This document shows, one piece after another, positions 8,027 to 17,997 of a stretch of DNA of 36,512 bases (positions are counted from its first letter, which is position 1; each line of letters begins with the position of its first letter). The notes below the pieces were generated by a model. The model worked only from the letters and a program-made list of their open reading frames with translations. It was not told the origin of the DNA and searched no databases. Origin of the DNA: Planctomyces sp. (GTDB lineage: Bacteria; Planctomycetota; Planctomycetia; Planctomycetales; Planctomycetaceae); the NCBI GenBank assembly GCA_005798445.1, contig SYJG01000008.1:1-36512 (forward strand), read 5' to 3'. Made by a program: the position numbers and the translations under genes.

Positions 8027-8347
8027 TCACGCGGTCGCCGGTTGCGCACCGTCGGGCAACAGATTCAGTGAGTTCGCGTCGGCCGTGAATCCACCGTATT
8101 GGCCCAGTGCTTCGAGGGCCGCGTTCTCCCGGCGGCTCAACGAGTACACGCAGAACGCGACGCCCCCCGCCAGACTGAAGATCATCCCCATCATGAAGAG
8201 GATCGAATACATGTAAGCCTTCGGCAGCAACGAGTCCTGCTCGTTGGCGATCTTGCACATTGGACACGCCTGAACTGGCTGAACGACCGGGCCGAACATC
8301 CCGATCCCCAACACCAACGCGGCCAGCAATAACATTTTGCGAGTCAT
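8027..8347 (-). CDS. small membrane protein with CPMCK motif
   Basis: This 106-residue protein starts with a signal-like hydrophobic stretch (residues 4-24), then CPMCK (28-32), then a second hydrophobic helix (about 48-70). The CxxC pair would face the periplasm and could bind a metal or act as a redox pair. I do not recognise a named family. It is the last gene of the oxidase cluster, 37 bp after a DUF420 gene and close to a Sco-type copper chaperone. A role in oxidase or copper-centre assembly is therefore an inference from position only. Confidence 0.7.
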   Translation of the reverse strand: MTRKMLLLAALVLGIGMFGPVVQPVQACPMCKIANEQDSLLPKAYMYSILFMMGMIFSLAGGVAFCVYSLSRRENAALEALGQYGGFTADANSLNLLPDGAQPATA

Positions 8348-8384
8348 CTTGAGTTCCTCTGTTCCTCTCGAAGCGGCACGGAGT

Positions 8385-8876
8385 TTACGAACTCGGCCAG
8401 TGATACGCCAAGAAGTAAATCACCACTCCCGTCACGGACACATACACCCAAATCGGAAACGTCACCTTCGCGATCTTGCGATGTCCCGACCAATCCACCG
8501 GTTGACCCAGCCGCTCGGCCTTGTCCGCCAACAGCCCTTTCCAAATCGTCAATGGAGCGAGCACCGCCACGAAGAACGCCAAAAACACATGGCTGATCAG
8601 AATCGAGTAATAGACCGGCCGGATCAGTCCGACACCTTCAAACTTCTTGGACCCACTACCGGTGTAGTGCTGCAACGCCGCGTGATACACGAGGTAGCAG
8701 GCCAGAAACACCGCCGACACTGCGAACGCCCCCAGCATCGTCCGTTTGTGAGCGTCCCGCTTCCCGCGATGGATCAGCCACCAGCCAAGCAGCAGCAACA
8801 CCGTCGCCAAACCGTTCAGCGACGCATTCAGCGGCGGCAACCACAGCACCCAGTCGGGAACGTCAGGCTTCATCAT
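8385..8876 (-). CDS. DUF420 membrane protein
   Basis: This 163-residue integral membrane protein of the DUF420 family has four or five predicted helices: about 13-33, 48-66, 85-107 and a C-terminal one at about 138-158. Conserved histidines lie in the helices (YHAALQHYTG and SHVFLAF). DUF420 members commonly sit in cytochrome oxidase clusters, and some have been proposed to assist oxidase assembly. It overlaps the end of the Sco gene by one or four bases depending on which of two adjacent ATG codons is used, so translation is coupled. Confidence 0.88.
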   Translation of the reverse strand: MMKPDVPDWVLWLPPLNASLNGLATVLLLLGWWLIHRGKRDAHKRTMLGAFAVSAVFLACYLVYHAALQHYTGSGSKKFEGVGLIRPVYYSILISHVFLAFFVAVLAPLTIWKGLLADKAERLGQPVDWSGHRKIAKVTFPIWVYVSVTGVVIYFLAYHWPSS

Positions 8877-9706
8877 TCGGACTTCGCCTTTTCTACGTCA
8901 GCGGGTGTTTCGTCCTTCGTCGTCTTCGTCAACCGCTTCTTCAGAGCGCGTCGCAACTGAGCGAACTCCGCCTCATTGGTCGAGAGCCACTTCCCTTGCA
9001 CGACCCCGTGCTCATCGACCAGCAGCACGTTGTTCGTGTGGATGAACTCGAAACCGGGCCCGCGCATTTCTCCCGTCGCCTCTTCGACCGGCATCAGGAA
9101 ACTGCGATTGATCAGCGGATAGATCTTGTCTTTCTTGCCGGTCGGATCGGTCAGAAACAACCAACGTTCCGAATCCGCTTCGTACCCAGCGGCGTACTTG
9201 GAAAGCTGTTCCGGCTGATCTCGCTCCGGATCAACGGTGATCGTCACAAGCCGCAGATCGGTCTCAGCGAAGAACTCCTTCTGCAACCGCTGCATCGCTG
9301 CCGAGACCTTCGCGCACGGCCCCGCGCAGTTCGTGAAGATGAAACTGACGACCCACGGATGCCCTTCGAGGTCCGACTTGTGAACCACTCGCCCGCTGCG
9401 CTCGGTCAGTTCAAAATCGGAGATGCCGTTCTCACTCCATTTCATCTCGATCTTCACGACCTTCGGCCGGCCATCGCCGGGGTCTTCCTCTTCGATTGTG
9501 TCCTTTCCGCGAGCGAACGGATTCAACCCGGCGTTGTCCGAATCTCCGCGACCGCGCATCCCGAACGCGACCCAAGCTCCGATCAACACAAAGCAGAACA
9601 AACCGTTGATCACGAAAAACCAACGCAGCACGCTCGGCGGGCCATTCATCGGTGCCGGAGTGTCGTTCGCCAGCGACGACTTCTCGGACGAAAAACTATC
9701 GGACAT
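8873..9706 (-). CDS. Sco1/SenC-type copper chaperone
   Basis: Sco proteins deliver copper, and probably reduce cysteines, to build the CuA centre of oxidase subunit II. This 277-residue protein has an N-terminal transmembrane anchor (about 28-50), an acidic linker and a thioredoxin-like domain. The copper ligands are visible: the cysteine pair in CAGPC (127-131) and His223 in FEFIHTNNVLLVDEHG. It overlaps the end of the preceding ABC-2 permease gene by 11 bases and the following DUF420 gene by up to 4. Placement downstream of coxII fits CuA assembly. Confidence 0.93.
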   Translation of the reverse strand: MSDSFSSEKSSLANDTPAPMNGPPSVLRWFFVINGLFCFVLIGAWVAFGMRGRGDSDNAGLNPFARGKDTIEEEDPGDGRPKVVKIEMKWSENGISDFELTERSGRVVHKSDLEGHPWVVSFIFTNCAGPCAKVSAAMQRLQKEFFAETDLRLVTITVDPERDQPEQLSKYAAGYEADSERWLFLTDPTGKKDKIYPLINRSFLMPVEEATGEMRGPGFEFIHTNNVLLVDEHGVVQGKWLSTNEAEFAQLRRALKKRLTKTTKDETPADVEKAKSE

Positions 9707-10562
9707 TGATCACGCTCCTGCGGTGAGTCAGCCAGCAGGCCAGCGTCACCGTCAACACACAGAACCCACATGTCGCCGCGACACACATCCAAAGGCTCGG
9801 CAGCGAACTGCTCGCCGATACCTCGGCCAGTGTCGGCGACATCAACCTCCGCAGGCCAGCAACTCCATAGGTCAGCGGGTTCAACCGCATCACCCAGGAC
9901 AGCCAGCCCGATTCCGGCACCGGAAAGAACGACCCGGACAACAACCACATCGGCATCAGAAACACGCTCATCAACGCATGAAACCCCTGCGTCGAATCGA
10001 GCGACCAAGCCATCGAGTATCCCAACGCCGTCAGTGCGAACGCCACCAACCCCAAGAAACCGACCATCCCCAGCCAACCAACCGGCGAGAGATGCCAACT
10101 CAGGCTCGGCCCCAATCCGACAAAATGCAGCAGCGGCCCGATCACCAAAAATAACGCCGCCTGAATCAGAGCCAACAACGTCCCGCCCGACAACTTCCCC
10201 AACACCAACGCCAATCGCGACACCGGCGCGACGAGCACTCCCTGCAAAAATCCCTCGCGGCGATCCTCGATGATCGAGATCGTCGAAAAGATCGCCGTGA
10301 AGAGGACGATCATCACTGTCACGCCAGGAAAAAAATACTCCTGGTAACTCATGCCGCTTGGTGCCCACTCCGGAGCCTGAAACGATCCACGCAACCCCGC
10401 TCCGAACAGCACCCAAAAGATCAACGGTTGTCCCAACGCCCCGACCACGCGCGTCCGCTGCCGAAAAAACCGCAGCAGCTCGCGCCACGTCAGCGTCCAG
10501 ATCGGCAGCCAGAAGGCCATCGCCGATTCACTCGTCGATTTGTCGGACAAACTCGATGACAT
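9696..10562 (-). CDS. ABC-2 type transporter permease
   Basis: This membrane subunit has the ABC-2 plan of about six helices, with an amphipathic N-terminal segment (WRELLRFFRQRTRVVGAL) and the family core IEDRREGFLQGVLVAPVSR. The ATG at 10562 gives 288 residues; the frame also stays open upstream to 10700, but that extension runs through a palindromic element and into the upstream ATPase gene. The ATPase gene precedes it, so the pair forms a DrrAB/NosFY-type exporter. Within an oxidase cluster such exporters are candidates for moving a metal-centre, heme or sulfur-related factor, but the substrate cannot be read from sequence. Confidence 0.88.
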   Translation of the reverse strand: MSSSLSDKSTSESAMAFWLPIWTLTWRELLRFFRQRTRVVGALGQPLIFWVLFGAGLRGSFQAPEWAPSGMSYQEYFFPGVTVMIVLFTAIFSTISIIEDRREGFLQGVLVAPVSRLALVLGKLSGGTLLALIQAALFLVIGPLLHFVGLGPSLSWHLSPVGWLGMVGFLGLVAFALTALGYSMAWSLDSTQGFHALMSVFLMPMWLLSGSFFPVPESGWLSWVMRLNPLTYGVAGLRRLMSPTLAEVSASSSLPSLWMCVAATCGFCVLTVTLACWLTHRRSVINVR

Positions 10563-10604
10563 CTCGCGTCTCGTGAAAATCGAAATCTCTTCGTGCAAAC
10601 GGCT

Positions 10605-10681
10605 GGCGGAAAATGGAGGGCGAAAAATCAAAACAACGGACGACATTCTGATCCGCCATTTTCCGCCCTTCATTTTTCGCC
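10605..10681. repeat. palindromic element inside the operon, family I
   Basis: Imperfect arms of about 24-29 bases (10605-10628 and 10653-10681) consist of GGCGGAAAAT- and GGGCGAAAAA-type blocks. It fills most of the gap between the ABC ATPase and permease genes. The right arm encodes the last residues (GEK) and the TGA stop codon of the ATPase. Confidence 0.75.
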
Positions 10682-11608
10682 TGCTTCCCCTTCCTCCCAA
10701 AACCGATGTCCCGTCTTTGCGATGAAGACGTCCTCCAGCGAAGGTTTTCCCAACGACACGGAAGAAATCTCATTCGGAAACGCTTCGACAAGTTCTCGCA
10801 ACAGTTCGTGTCCCTGAGCACGCTCGATCCGCAGTGACTGACCGAGCAACTTGGGTTCAATCCCAAACTTCTCCGTGATCCGTTGCGACAACCGCGCTGG
10901 TTCCTCCGCAGAGATCGTCAGACAATCGCCGCCGATCTCGGCTCGTAATTCGGCGGGAGTTCCCAACGCGACCAACTGACCCCGATCCAACAGGCCTAAC
11001 CGATCGCACTTCTCCGCTTCCTCCATCAAATGCGTCGTCACCACGATCGTCACACCGCTCTCGCTCCGTAGCTGTTGCAAGTACCGCCACAGATCATGCC
11101 GCGCACCCGGATCGAGTCCCGTGCTTGGCTCATCGAGCAACAACAGCTCCGGATCGTGCAGCATCCCCTTCGCGATCTCCGCTCGGCGTTGCAGGCCGCC
11201 GGACAGGGAATTGACCGAGGCGTGCATTCGATCAGTCAAACCCAGCCGATCCAGCCGATCGTCAATCCGCGCTGCCAACTCCCGTCCACGCAGTCCATAA
11301 AGATGCCCCTGATGGACGAGGTTCTCCCGCACCGTCAATCGCCGATCCAAACTGGGTGCTTGAAACGTGACTCCGATCCGCTGTCGAATCACCGCCGAGT
11401 TTGTCGCGACGTCGTGATCGAGCACACTCACCCGCCCCGACTGAACCGGCAACAACGTCGAGAGAACTCGAAACAGAGTCGTCTTGCCGCCACCGTTTGG
11501 ACCGAGCAGTCCGAAGATCTCGCCGCGCCGAATCTCCAACGTCACTCGCTGGAGCGCCGGCCGTTCGCCATAGGCATGAGACAAATCATCAACACGGATG
11601 GCGATCAT
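10670..11608 (-). CDS. ABC transporter ATP-binding protein (DrrA type)
   Basis: This 312-residue nucleotide-binding subunit has all catalytic motifs: Walker A GPNGGGKTT (36-44), signature LSGGLQRR (135-142), Walker B LLLLDEP (155-161) and the H-loop in VVTTHLMEEAEKC. The C-terminal 80 residues form the DrrA-type extension ending near PSLEDVFIAKTGHRF. It powers the ABC-2 permease encoded next, and begins 21 bp after oxidase subunit IV. Its last codons lie inside a palindromic element, so the extreme C-terminus (EEGEAGEK) may be partly repeat-derived. Confidence 0.93.
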   Translation of the reverse strand: MIAIRVDDLSHAYGERPALQRVTLEIRRGEIFGLLGPNGGGKTTLFRVLSTLLPVQSGRVSVLDHDVATNSAVIRQRIGVTFQAPSLDRRLTVRENLVHQGHLYGLRGRELAARIDDRLDRLGLTDRMHASVNSLSGGLQRRAEIAKGMLHDPELLLLDEPSTGLDPGARHDLWRYLQQLRSESGVTIVVTTHLMEEAEKCDRLGLLDRGQLVALGTPAELRAEIGGDCLTISAEEPARLSQRITEKFGIEPKLLGQSLRIERAQGHELLRELVEAFPNEISSVSLGKPSLEDVFIAKTGHRFWEEGEAGEK

Positions 11609-11629
11609 GATGCGGGACAGCGACCGATC

Positions 11630-12004
11630 TTAGTGCTCGGCGGCGGCCGATCCGTGATGCGCCGCCGCGCGGGCTTCGTGCTCCGCATAATCCGCCGACT
11701 GCGGCACATCCTGAGTGTAGTAGTGCTCGCCGATGTCGGGAGTCAGAGCCAGTGGCAGCCCCAACGCGAGAATCGTCGTCGGTGCCAGAAGCACATATTT
11801 CCAACCCCGCTCGAACTTCAAGTGCATGAACCACGCCATGACGCATAACGCCTTGCAGGTCGCCACCGACAGCACGGCCACCACTTTGACACCCCAAGAC
11901 AGATCGACCACGTCCGCCATGATCGAGATCAGCGTGAAGACACACAGCGCGCCGAAGATGACCGCGTACTTGGGATGCTCGTGCTGAGAATGATCGTCGT
12001 GCAT
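11630..12004 (-). CDS. cytochrome c oxidase subunit IV
   Basis: This 124-residue protein has three transmembrane helices (about 13-32, 38-60 and 70-88) and the family core CKALCVMAWFMHLKFE, the small-subunit IV signature of bacterial aa3-type oxidases. The N- and C-termini are His-rich (HDDHSQHEHPKY; HEARAAAHHGSAAAEH). It follows coxIII after a 137-bp gap that contains repeat B copy 2. It is probably an oxidase assembly or stability subunit with no redox centre. Confidence 0.9.
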   Translation of the reverse strand: MHDDHSQHEHPKYAVIFGALCVFTLISIMADVVDLSWGVKVVAVLSVATCKALCVMAWFMHLKFERGWKYVLLAPTTILALGLPLALTPDIGEHYYTQDVPQSADYAEHEARAAAHHGSAAAEH

Positions 12005-12021
12005 GACTGAAATCCTTCAAA

Positions 12022-12128
12022 CCCCACCGGGCTTGCCCCGGTGGCTCACCGGATTCTGCACTACTCCAACCGACTGGCAGAATGAGTTGTGCAAAATCCT
12101 AAATCCACCGGGACAAGCCCGATGGGGG
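12022..12128. repeat. palindromic twin-hairpin element, family B copy 2
   Basis: The left half (12022-12044) and right half (12105-12128) carry the same CCACCGGG / CCCGGTGG-type hairpins as copy 1 at 7335-7440. The loop keeps the TGCACTACTCC and GTTGTGCAAAATCC segments of the family. It lies between coxIII and coxIV inside the respiratory operon. Confidence 0.88.
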
Positions 12129-12141
12129 ATTAGTGGTTGTT

Positions 12142-13110
12142 TCAAACGATGTAGAGCAGCGGGAACAGGAAGATCCACACCAAATCGACGAAGTGCCAAT
12201 ACAGGCCGCTGTTCTCCAAGAAGTCATGCCAGCCTTCCAAGTTGGACTGCTTCAGCAAGATCCAAAACAGCAACATGCCGATCAGCACATGCAGCGCGTG
12301 GAAGCCGGTCATCAGGAAGTAGCACGACGCGAAGATGTTGCCGTACAGAATCGGATGCGGCTCGTGGACCGACTTGAAGACATAGCCCCATTGCTCGTTG
12401 GACTTCAGCGCCGTCAGTTGCGTTTCGACGTCGTGCAGAGTGACGTCTTCACGCAGGATGCCTTGCTTCATCAGATCAAACTGCTTGAACATCTCGCCGA
12501 AGCCCCGGTACTCCTCTGCCCCTTTGACTTCCGGGTTGCTGGCGGCTTCCGCGAGCAGTGCTTTCAACTTCGTCGCATCGTCTTTCGGCTCCGGCAATTC
12601 CTTGGCCGCTTTGGAGCTGACCGCTTGAGCGGCCAGGCTTTGCATCCGGTGGACAACCGCCGATTCCGATTCACGGAGAACCTTCGCCTTCGCCTGTTGG
12701 TCATTTTCCGCGATGTGCCCCGGCAGGATGTCGTGATCGATCTTGCCGTAGTACTCGTAGGATTTGATGCCGAGAAACACGAATGCCAACGCGAACGTCC
12801 ACTGCAAAAACTTGCGGGCCCTCGCGAAGTCGTGGTTCCCCATCGCCTCGTGCGCGACGACCACGAAGTAGCTCGACAAGATCAGCACGAACGTGTTGAT
12901 GCCGCCAGCCGCCACGCGAATGTGCGTCACGTCGGGATCGGTCGGCCAGCCTTTCGACCCCATTCGCAGCACGATGTAGGTGCCGATGAACGCCGTGAAG
13001 AACATGATCTCGGTGCCGAGGAACAGCCACATACAGAGCTTGGCGTTGGAAATGGCCAACCCCATCTTGATGGGCGGAACCGCGTGACCGGCAGTAGGTG
13101 AGTGCGACAT
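12142..13110 (-). CDS. ctaE: cytochrome c oxidase subunit III with a large insertion
   Basis: Subunit III is a membrane subunit of the heme-copper oxidase without redox centres. The family cores are present: KLCMWLFLGTEIMFFTAF (24-41), the helix around FVLILSSYFVVVAHEAM, and FLMTGFHALHVLIG (265-278) with ENSGLYWHFVDLVWIFLFPLLY at the end. Between the helix ending near 120 and the helix starting near 254 lies a hydrophilic, Lys/Glu/Ala-rich segment of about 125 residues, far longer than the usual loop. The ATG at 13110 is chosen over an upstream TTG because GGAAAGAG precedes it. The protein has 322 residues. Confidence 0.92.
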   Translation of the reverse strand: MSHSPTAGHAVPPIKMGLAISNAKLCMWLFLGTEIMFFTAFIGTYIVLRMGSKGWPTDPDVTHIRVAAGGINTFVLILSSYFVVVAHEAMGNHDFARARKFLQWTFALAFVFLGIKSYEYYGKIDHDILPGHIAENDQQAKAKVLRESESAVVHRMQSLAAQAVSSKAAKELPEPKDDATKLKALLAEAASNPEVKGAEEYRGFGEMFKQFDLMKQGILREDVTLHDVETQLTALKSNEQWGYVFKSVHEPHPILYGNIFASCYFLMTGFHALHVLIGMLLFWILLKQSNLEGWHDFLENSGLYWHFVDLVWIFLFPLLYIV

Positions 13111-13137
13111 TTCTCTTTCCAAATCCGAAGAACCAAC

Positions 13138-13226
13138 TAACCCGAAGCGTCAGCGAGGACGAGCGTTTCTGAACGGCTCGCATTCAAAATCGGTGAAGCG
13201 TTCGCCCTCGCTCACGCTTCGGGTGA
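13138..13226. repeat. palindromic element, family A copy 2
   Basis: The arms at 13138-13162 and 13202-13226 match at 22 of 25 positions, and the loop differs from the other copies. It fills the gap between ctaB and coxIII, ending exactly one base before the ctaB stop codon. Confidence 0.88.
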
Positions 13227-14162
13227 CTAGCTCAACAATCTCCAATGATCCCAAGTCAGCGCCAGCAACAGTGCCGGCAGATACACCAACGAAAACCACA
13301 ACAACTGACGAGCAGTTCTCACCGACTCATCCAGCAGAAAGCGAACGGAAAACGCGACGTAGCCCAAACCGAGCACCACCGCGATCAAAGCAAACACATC
13401 CCCCGCAAGCGCCGCGTCCTTGAGCAGCAAGCTGACCGGAATCAACGCCAAGGCGTAAACGACACACAACCAACCGGTAACTCGCGGAGCCGGGCGTGTT
13501 TGCGGCAACATCCGCAATCCGGCTGCCGCGTATTGCTCGCGATAGAGCCAAGCGATCGCCAAGAAGTGCGGGAACTGCCAGACGAACAACGTCGCGAAGA
13601 GCGCAAACGCGCCGGCATCCAATTCACCACCGGCCGCGACCCAGCCGAGCACTGGTGGCATCGCGCCGGGGATTGCTCCGATCGCCGTGCAAAATGACGT
13701 TTGACGCTTCAGCGGCGTGTAAACGGCGACGTACAACAGCAACGTCGCCGAAGCCAGCACCGCTGAGAGTCCATTCACAAAACAAATCAACTCAACCATG
13801 CCGACGAGCCAAAGGCCAAGCCCGAACGCCAGCACTTCGTGCGGCGACATGCGGCCACTCGGCAGCGGACGATTCGCCGTGCGAGCCATCAGTCGATCCG
13901 AGTCTCGCTCCAACCACTGATTGAGCGCGCTACAACTGGCTGCGACCAAGCCGATCCCCAGCAACGAATGCCCCAACGTGACCGCTGACCATTCGCCGGT
14001 GGTTGCCAGCAGAAAGCCTAGAGCAACCGTGACCAAACCCATCACCGCGATGCGCGGCTTGATGAGCACGAGGTACTCGCGCCAACGCGGAATGGCATCG
14101 GCACGCGCCGTCAGCGTTGCACCGAGTTCGAGTGTTCCTTGTGGATCGAGGAGGACGCTCAT
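13227..14162 (-). CDS. ctaB: protoheme IX farnesyltransferase (heme O synthase)
   Basis: CtaB adds a farnesyl group to heme B to make heme O, the precursor of heme A. The 311-residue UbiA-type membrane protein carries KPRIAVMGLVTVALGF, the first Asp-rich motif NQWLERDSDRLMARTANRPLP, and the second aspartate-poor loop around YTPLKRQTSFCTAIGAIPGAMPP, all family hallmarks. About nine helices are predicted. The ATG at 14162 overlaps the TGA of ctaA by one base (TGATG), so the two heme A genes are translationally coupled. A longer upstream frame to 14867 has no family similarity and is not used. Confidence 0.94.
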   Translation of the reverse strand: MSVLLDPQGTLELGATLTARADAIPRWREYLVLIKPRIAVMGLVTVALGFLLATTGEWSAVTLGHSLLGIGLVAASCSALNQWLERDSDRLMARTANRPLPSGRMSPHEVLAFGLGLWLVGMVELICFVNGLSAVLASATLLLYVAVYTPLKRQTSFCTAIGAIPGAMPPVLGWVAAGGELDAGAFALFATLFVWQFPHFLAIAWLYREQYAAAGLRMLPQTRPAPRVTGWLCVVYALALIPVSLLLKDAALAGDVFALIAVVLGLGYVAFSVRFLLDESVRTARQLLWFSLVYLPALLLALTWDHWRLLS

Positions 14163-15157
14163 CACACAGGTCCTCCCGCCAACGTGGAGCACGTTTCCAA
14201 CGTGCTCGGCCGACTGACCGTCTGATTGGCACGTTGAAAACGTGCCCCACGATCGAGCCAATTCAGACGCAGCACACGAGCCGCCAACTGCGCCGACGTC
14301 ATCAGCACGAACATGGCCGCGACCGCGTGTGCCGTCCGAAACAGAATCTGCTCTGGAGCCTGCTGCACAGCGACGTAGCCGGTTGTTGGAAAACCAAACC
14401 GAGTCACCCACGCACCCGCTCCGAGCACCAATTGCACCAGCAACACGATCAGCAATCCGACCGACGCCGAGCGAAGCCACGCGAGACCGGATCGCCAGCT
14501 CGAGACGATCAGCGCGACTGACAACACCGTTGCCAGAATCGCGCCTCCCAAATGTTCGTGCAGCGCGAAACCGAGATGCCGGACGAACCCACCGAGCAAC
14601 GATTGGCTGAACACGACCACAAGATTCGCGATGGCCAGGAATTTCAAACCGCTCGAACCGGACACGCTTGGACGTGGGGCCTGTCCGCCGGTCGTCCACT
14701 TGGAACCGGTCACGAGAGCGAACAGAGTGATCGTCGAAAAGATCAGCGAAGCGAACAAACCATGAACGAGCGCGGCGACGCGAGCATCCGCGATGACTCG
14801 GAATCCACCGAGCAGTCCCTGCAAGACGACAGCACTCAGAATGCCAATCGCCAAACGGCGCACCCATCCGCGAGATTCGCGTTTCAGCGTCAACGCAACC
14901 AGGCCGATCGAGAACATGCCGATCAGGCTGCCGGCCAAGCGATGTCCGTGCTCGACGAACTTGTCACGGTTCGCGTGGAAGTCTTGCAGCCACGGGTACA
15001 GAAACATGTTCTGTCCGTCGGAGGTCGGCCAATCCAGAAACGCCATCCCCGCGTCGAGCGTGGTCACGAGCGCGCCCATCCCAATCGGGAACAACGCGAT
15101 CGCCGCCGTCAAAACGGCGTATCGCGAAAGCCAGCGATCAGAGGATGCGGTCGTCAT
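14162..15157 (-). CDS. ctaA: heme A synthase (COX15/CtaA)
   Basis: CtaA oxidises the C8 methyl group of heme O to give heme A for the oxidase. Eight helices are expected. Family segments visible are GALVTTLDAGMAFLDWPTSDG, the first heme-ligand region VEHGHRLAGSLIG, LVHGLFASLIFS, ALHEHLGGAI and the C-terminal RTAHAVAAMFVL. The ATG at 15157 is used; a TTG at 15175 six codons earlier is an alternative. The last 30 residues (from DRGARFQRANQTV) are encoded by the palindromic element at 14183-14251 and are therefore probably an acquired tail. It starts 24 bp after coxI and overlaps ctaB by one base. Confidence 0.93.
   Translation of the reverse strand: MTTASSDRWLSRYAVLTAAIALFPIGMGALVTTLDAGMAFLDWPTSDGQNMFLYPWLQDFHANRDKFVEHGHRLAGSLIGMFSIGLVALTLKRESRGWVRRLAIGILSAVVLQGLLGGFRVIADARVAALVHGLFASLIFSTITLFALVTGSKWTTGGQAPRPSVSGSSGLKFLAIANLVVVFSQSLLGGFVRHLGFALHEHLGGAILATVLSVALIVSSWRSGLAWLRSASVGLLIVLLVQLVLGAGAWVTRFGFPTTGYVAVQQAPEQILFRTAHAVAAMFVLMTSAQLAARVLRLNWLDRGARFQRANQTVSRPSTLETCSTLAGGPV
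14183..14251. repeat. palindromic twin-hairpin element in the 3' end of ctaA, family G
   Basis: The left half (14187-14207) is the hairpin GAGCACGTT-TCC-AACGTGCTC, and the right half (14228-14246) is GGCACGTT-GAA-AACGTGCC. Outer CGTGG and CCACG bases pair across the element. It lies inside the reading frame of ctaA and encodes its C-terminal tail. Confidence 0.85.
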
Positions 15158-15181
15158 GTCAAGCGTGTGATCCAACGAAGA

Positions 15182-17044
<1,863 letters not shown>

Positions 17045-17045
17045 G

Positions 17046-17864
17046 TTATTCGTCCTTCTTCGCAACGGCGCTAGGGGTCGCATGGCCGTCGTAGTTCTGC
17101 TCGGCTTGCAGCTTCTTCAGGTAAGCCTCGTACTCGACTTCGCGTTCCGCGCTCAGTTGAGCCCGCATCTTGTAGTGTCCCCAACCGCACAGTTCGGCAC
17201 AGGTCAGATCGAAGATTCCCTGCTTATCGGCCTGGAACCAGATCGGAATGATTTGGCCGGGGACGGCGTCTTGTTTGACTCGCAAGTGGGGCAGGAAGAA
17301 CGAGTGCTGCACGTCTTCACTGCGAAGCTGGATCATCACCGGTCGATTGATCGGAACGTGCAGGTCATTGACGTCGTACAAGTCGTCCGGCTGTGGCTTG
17401 AGTTGCAGTTTTTTCCCCGGAGCCGGATATCGAATCCGCCACTCGAACTGCCGAGCGGTCACCTCCGCCACCGGAGCCTCACGAGCTTCCTTCGGGAAGT
17501 ACACCTGGACTCGGAATAGCGCCCAAACATCCATTTGATACAGGGCGAGGAACAGCAGAATCACCGACGGGACGACCGACCAAATCACTTCCAAGCTGTG
17601 GCTGCCGTGACTGAACCAGGACCGCTCTTCCTTGCTGTGCGACGCACGCCACAGAACGTAGGCCAGCGCGATCTGCGTACCGATGAAGACCGCCGTGACG
17701 ATGTACAGAATCAAATAGAACAGGTTGTCGATTCGCTGTCCCAGCTCGGTGACGGACGGACCGGGAAACCACCAGCCCAACGAGGGGACCATCGAGGAGA
17801 TGATCGAATAGATGATCGCCACGATCGGCCAGAAGACAAAGAACGCACACCAAAACTTACGCAC
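17046..17864 (-). CDS. ctaC: cytochrome c oxidase subunit II with CuA centre
   Basis: Subunit II accepts electrons through its binuclear CuA site and passes them to subunit I. Two N-terminal helices (about 5-25 and 50-75) precede a cupredoxin domain containing FEWRIRYPAPG and VQHSFFLPHLRVKQDAVPG. The CuA ligand motif CAELCGWGHYKM is complete. No fused cytochrome c domain follows, so a separate donor is needed. The GTG at 17864 is chosen because GGGAG lies six bases upstream; a TTG at 17885 is the alternative. It ends one base before the coxI start. Upstream lies repeat A copy 3. Confidence 0.95.
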   Translation of the reverse strand: MRKFWCAFFVFWPIVAIIYSIISSMVPSLGWWFPGPSVTELGQRIDNLFYLILYIVTAVFIGTQIALAYVLWRASHSKEERSWFSHGSHSLEVIWSVVPSVILLFLALYQMDVWALFRVQVYFPKEAREAPVAEVTARQFEWRIRYPAPGKKLQLKPQPDDLYDVNDLHVPINRPVMIQLRSEDVQHSFFLPHLRVKQDAVPGQIIPIWFQADKQGIFDLTCAELCGWGHYKMRAQLSAEREVEYEAYLKKLQAEQNYDGHATPSAVAKKDE

Positions 17865-17902
17865 GGTAAACTCCCGTTTTCGCAACTTCGTCCGCAGCCA
17901 AG

Positions 17903-17990
17903 TAACCCGAAGCGTCAGCGAGGGCGAGCGCTCCGATCAACGATGATTGAGGACCGATGAAGCGTTCGCCCTCGCTAACGCTTCGGGTTA
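17903..17990. repeat. palindromic element, family A copy 3
   Basis: The arms at 17903-17927 and 17966-17990 match at 24 of 25 positions. Its loop contains GATTGAGGACCGATG followed by AAGCGTTCG, which is nearly repeated in reverse complement in the otherwise different element at 28951-29031. It lies between coxII and the diheme cytochrome gene. Confidence 0.9.
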
Positions 17991-17997
17991 GTGTCTG

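Noticed and set aside
14163-14867. N-terminal extension of the ctaB frame
   Set aside because: It overlaps ctaA in another frame and has no membrane segments; the ATG at 14162 fits the family start and the TGATG junction.
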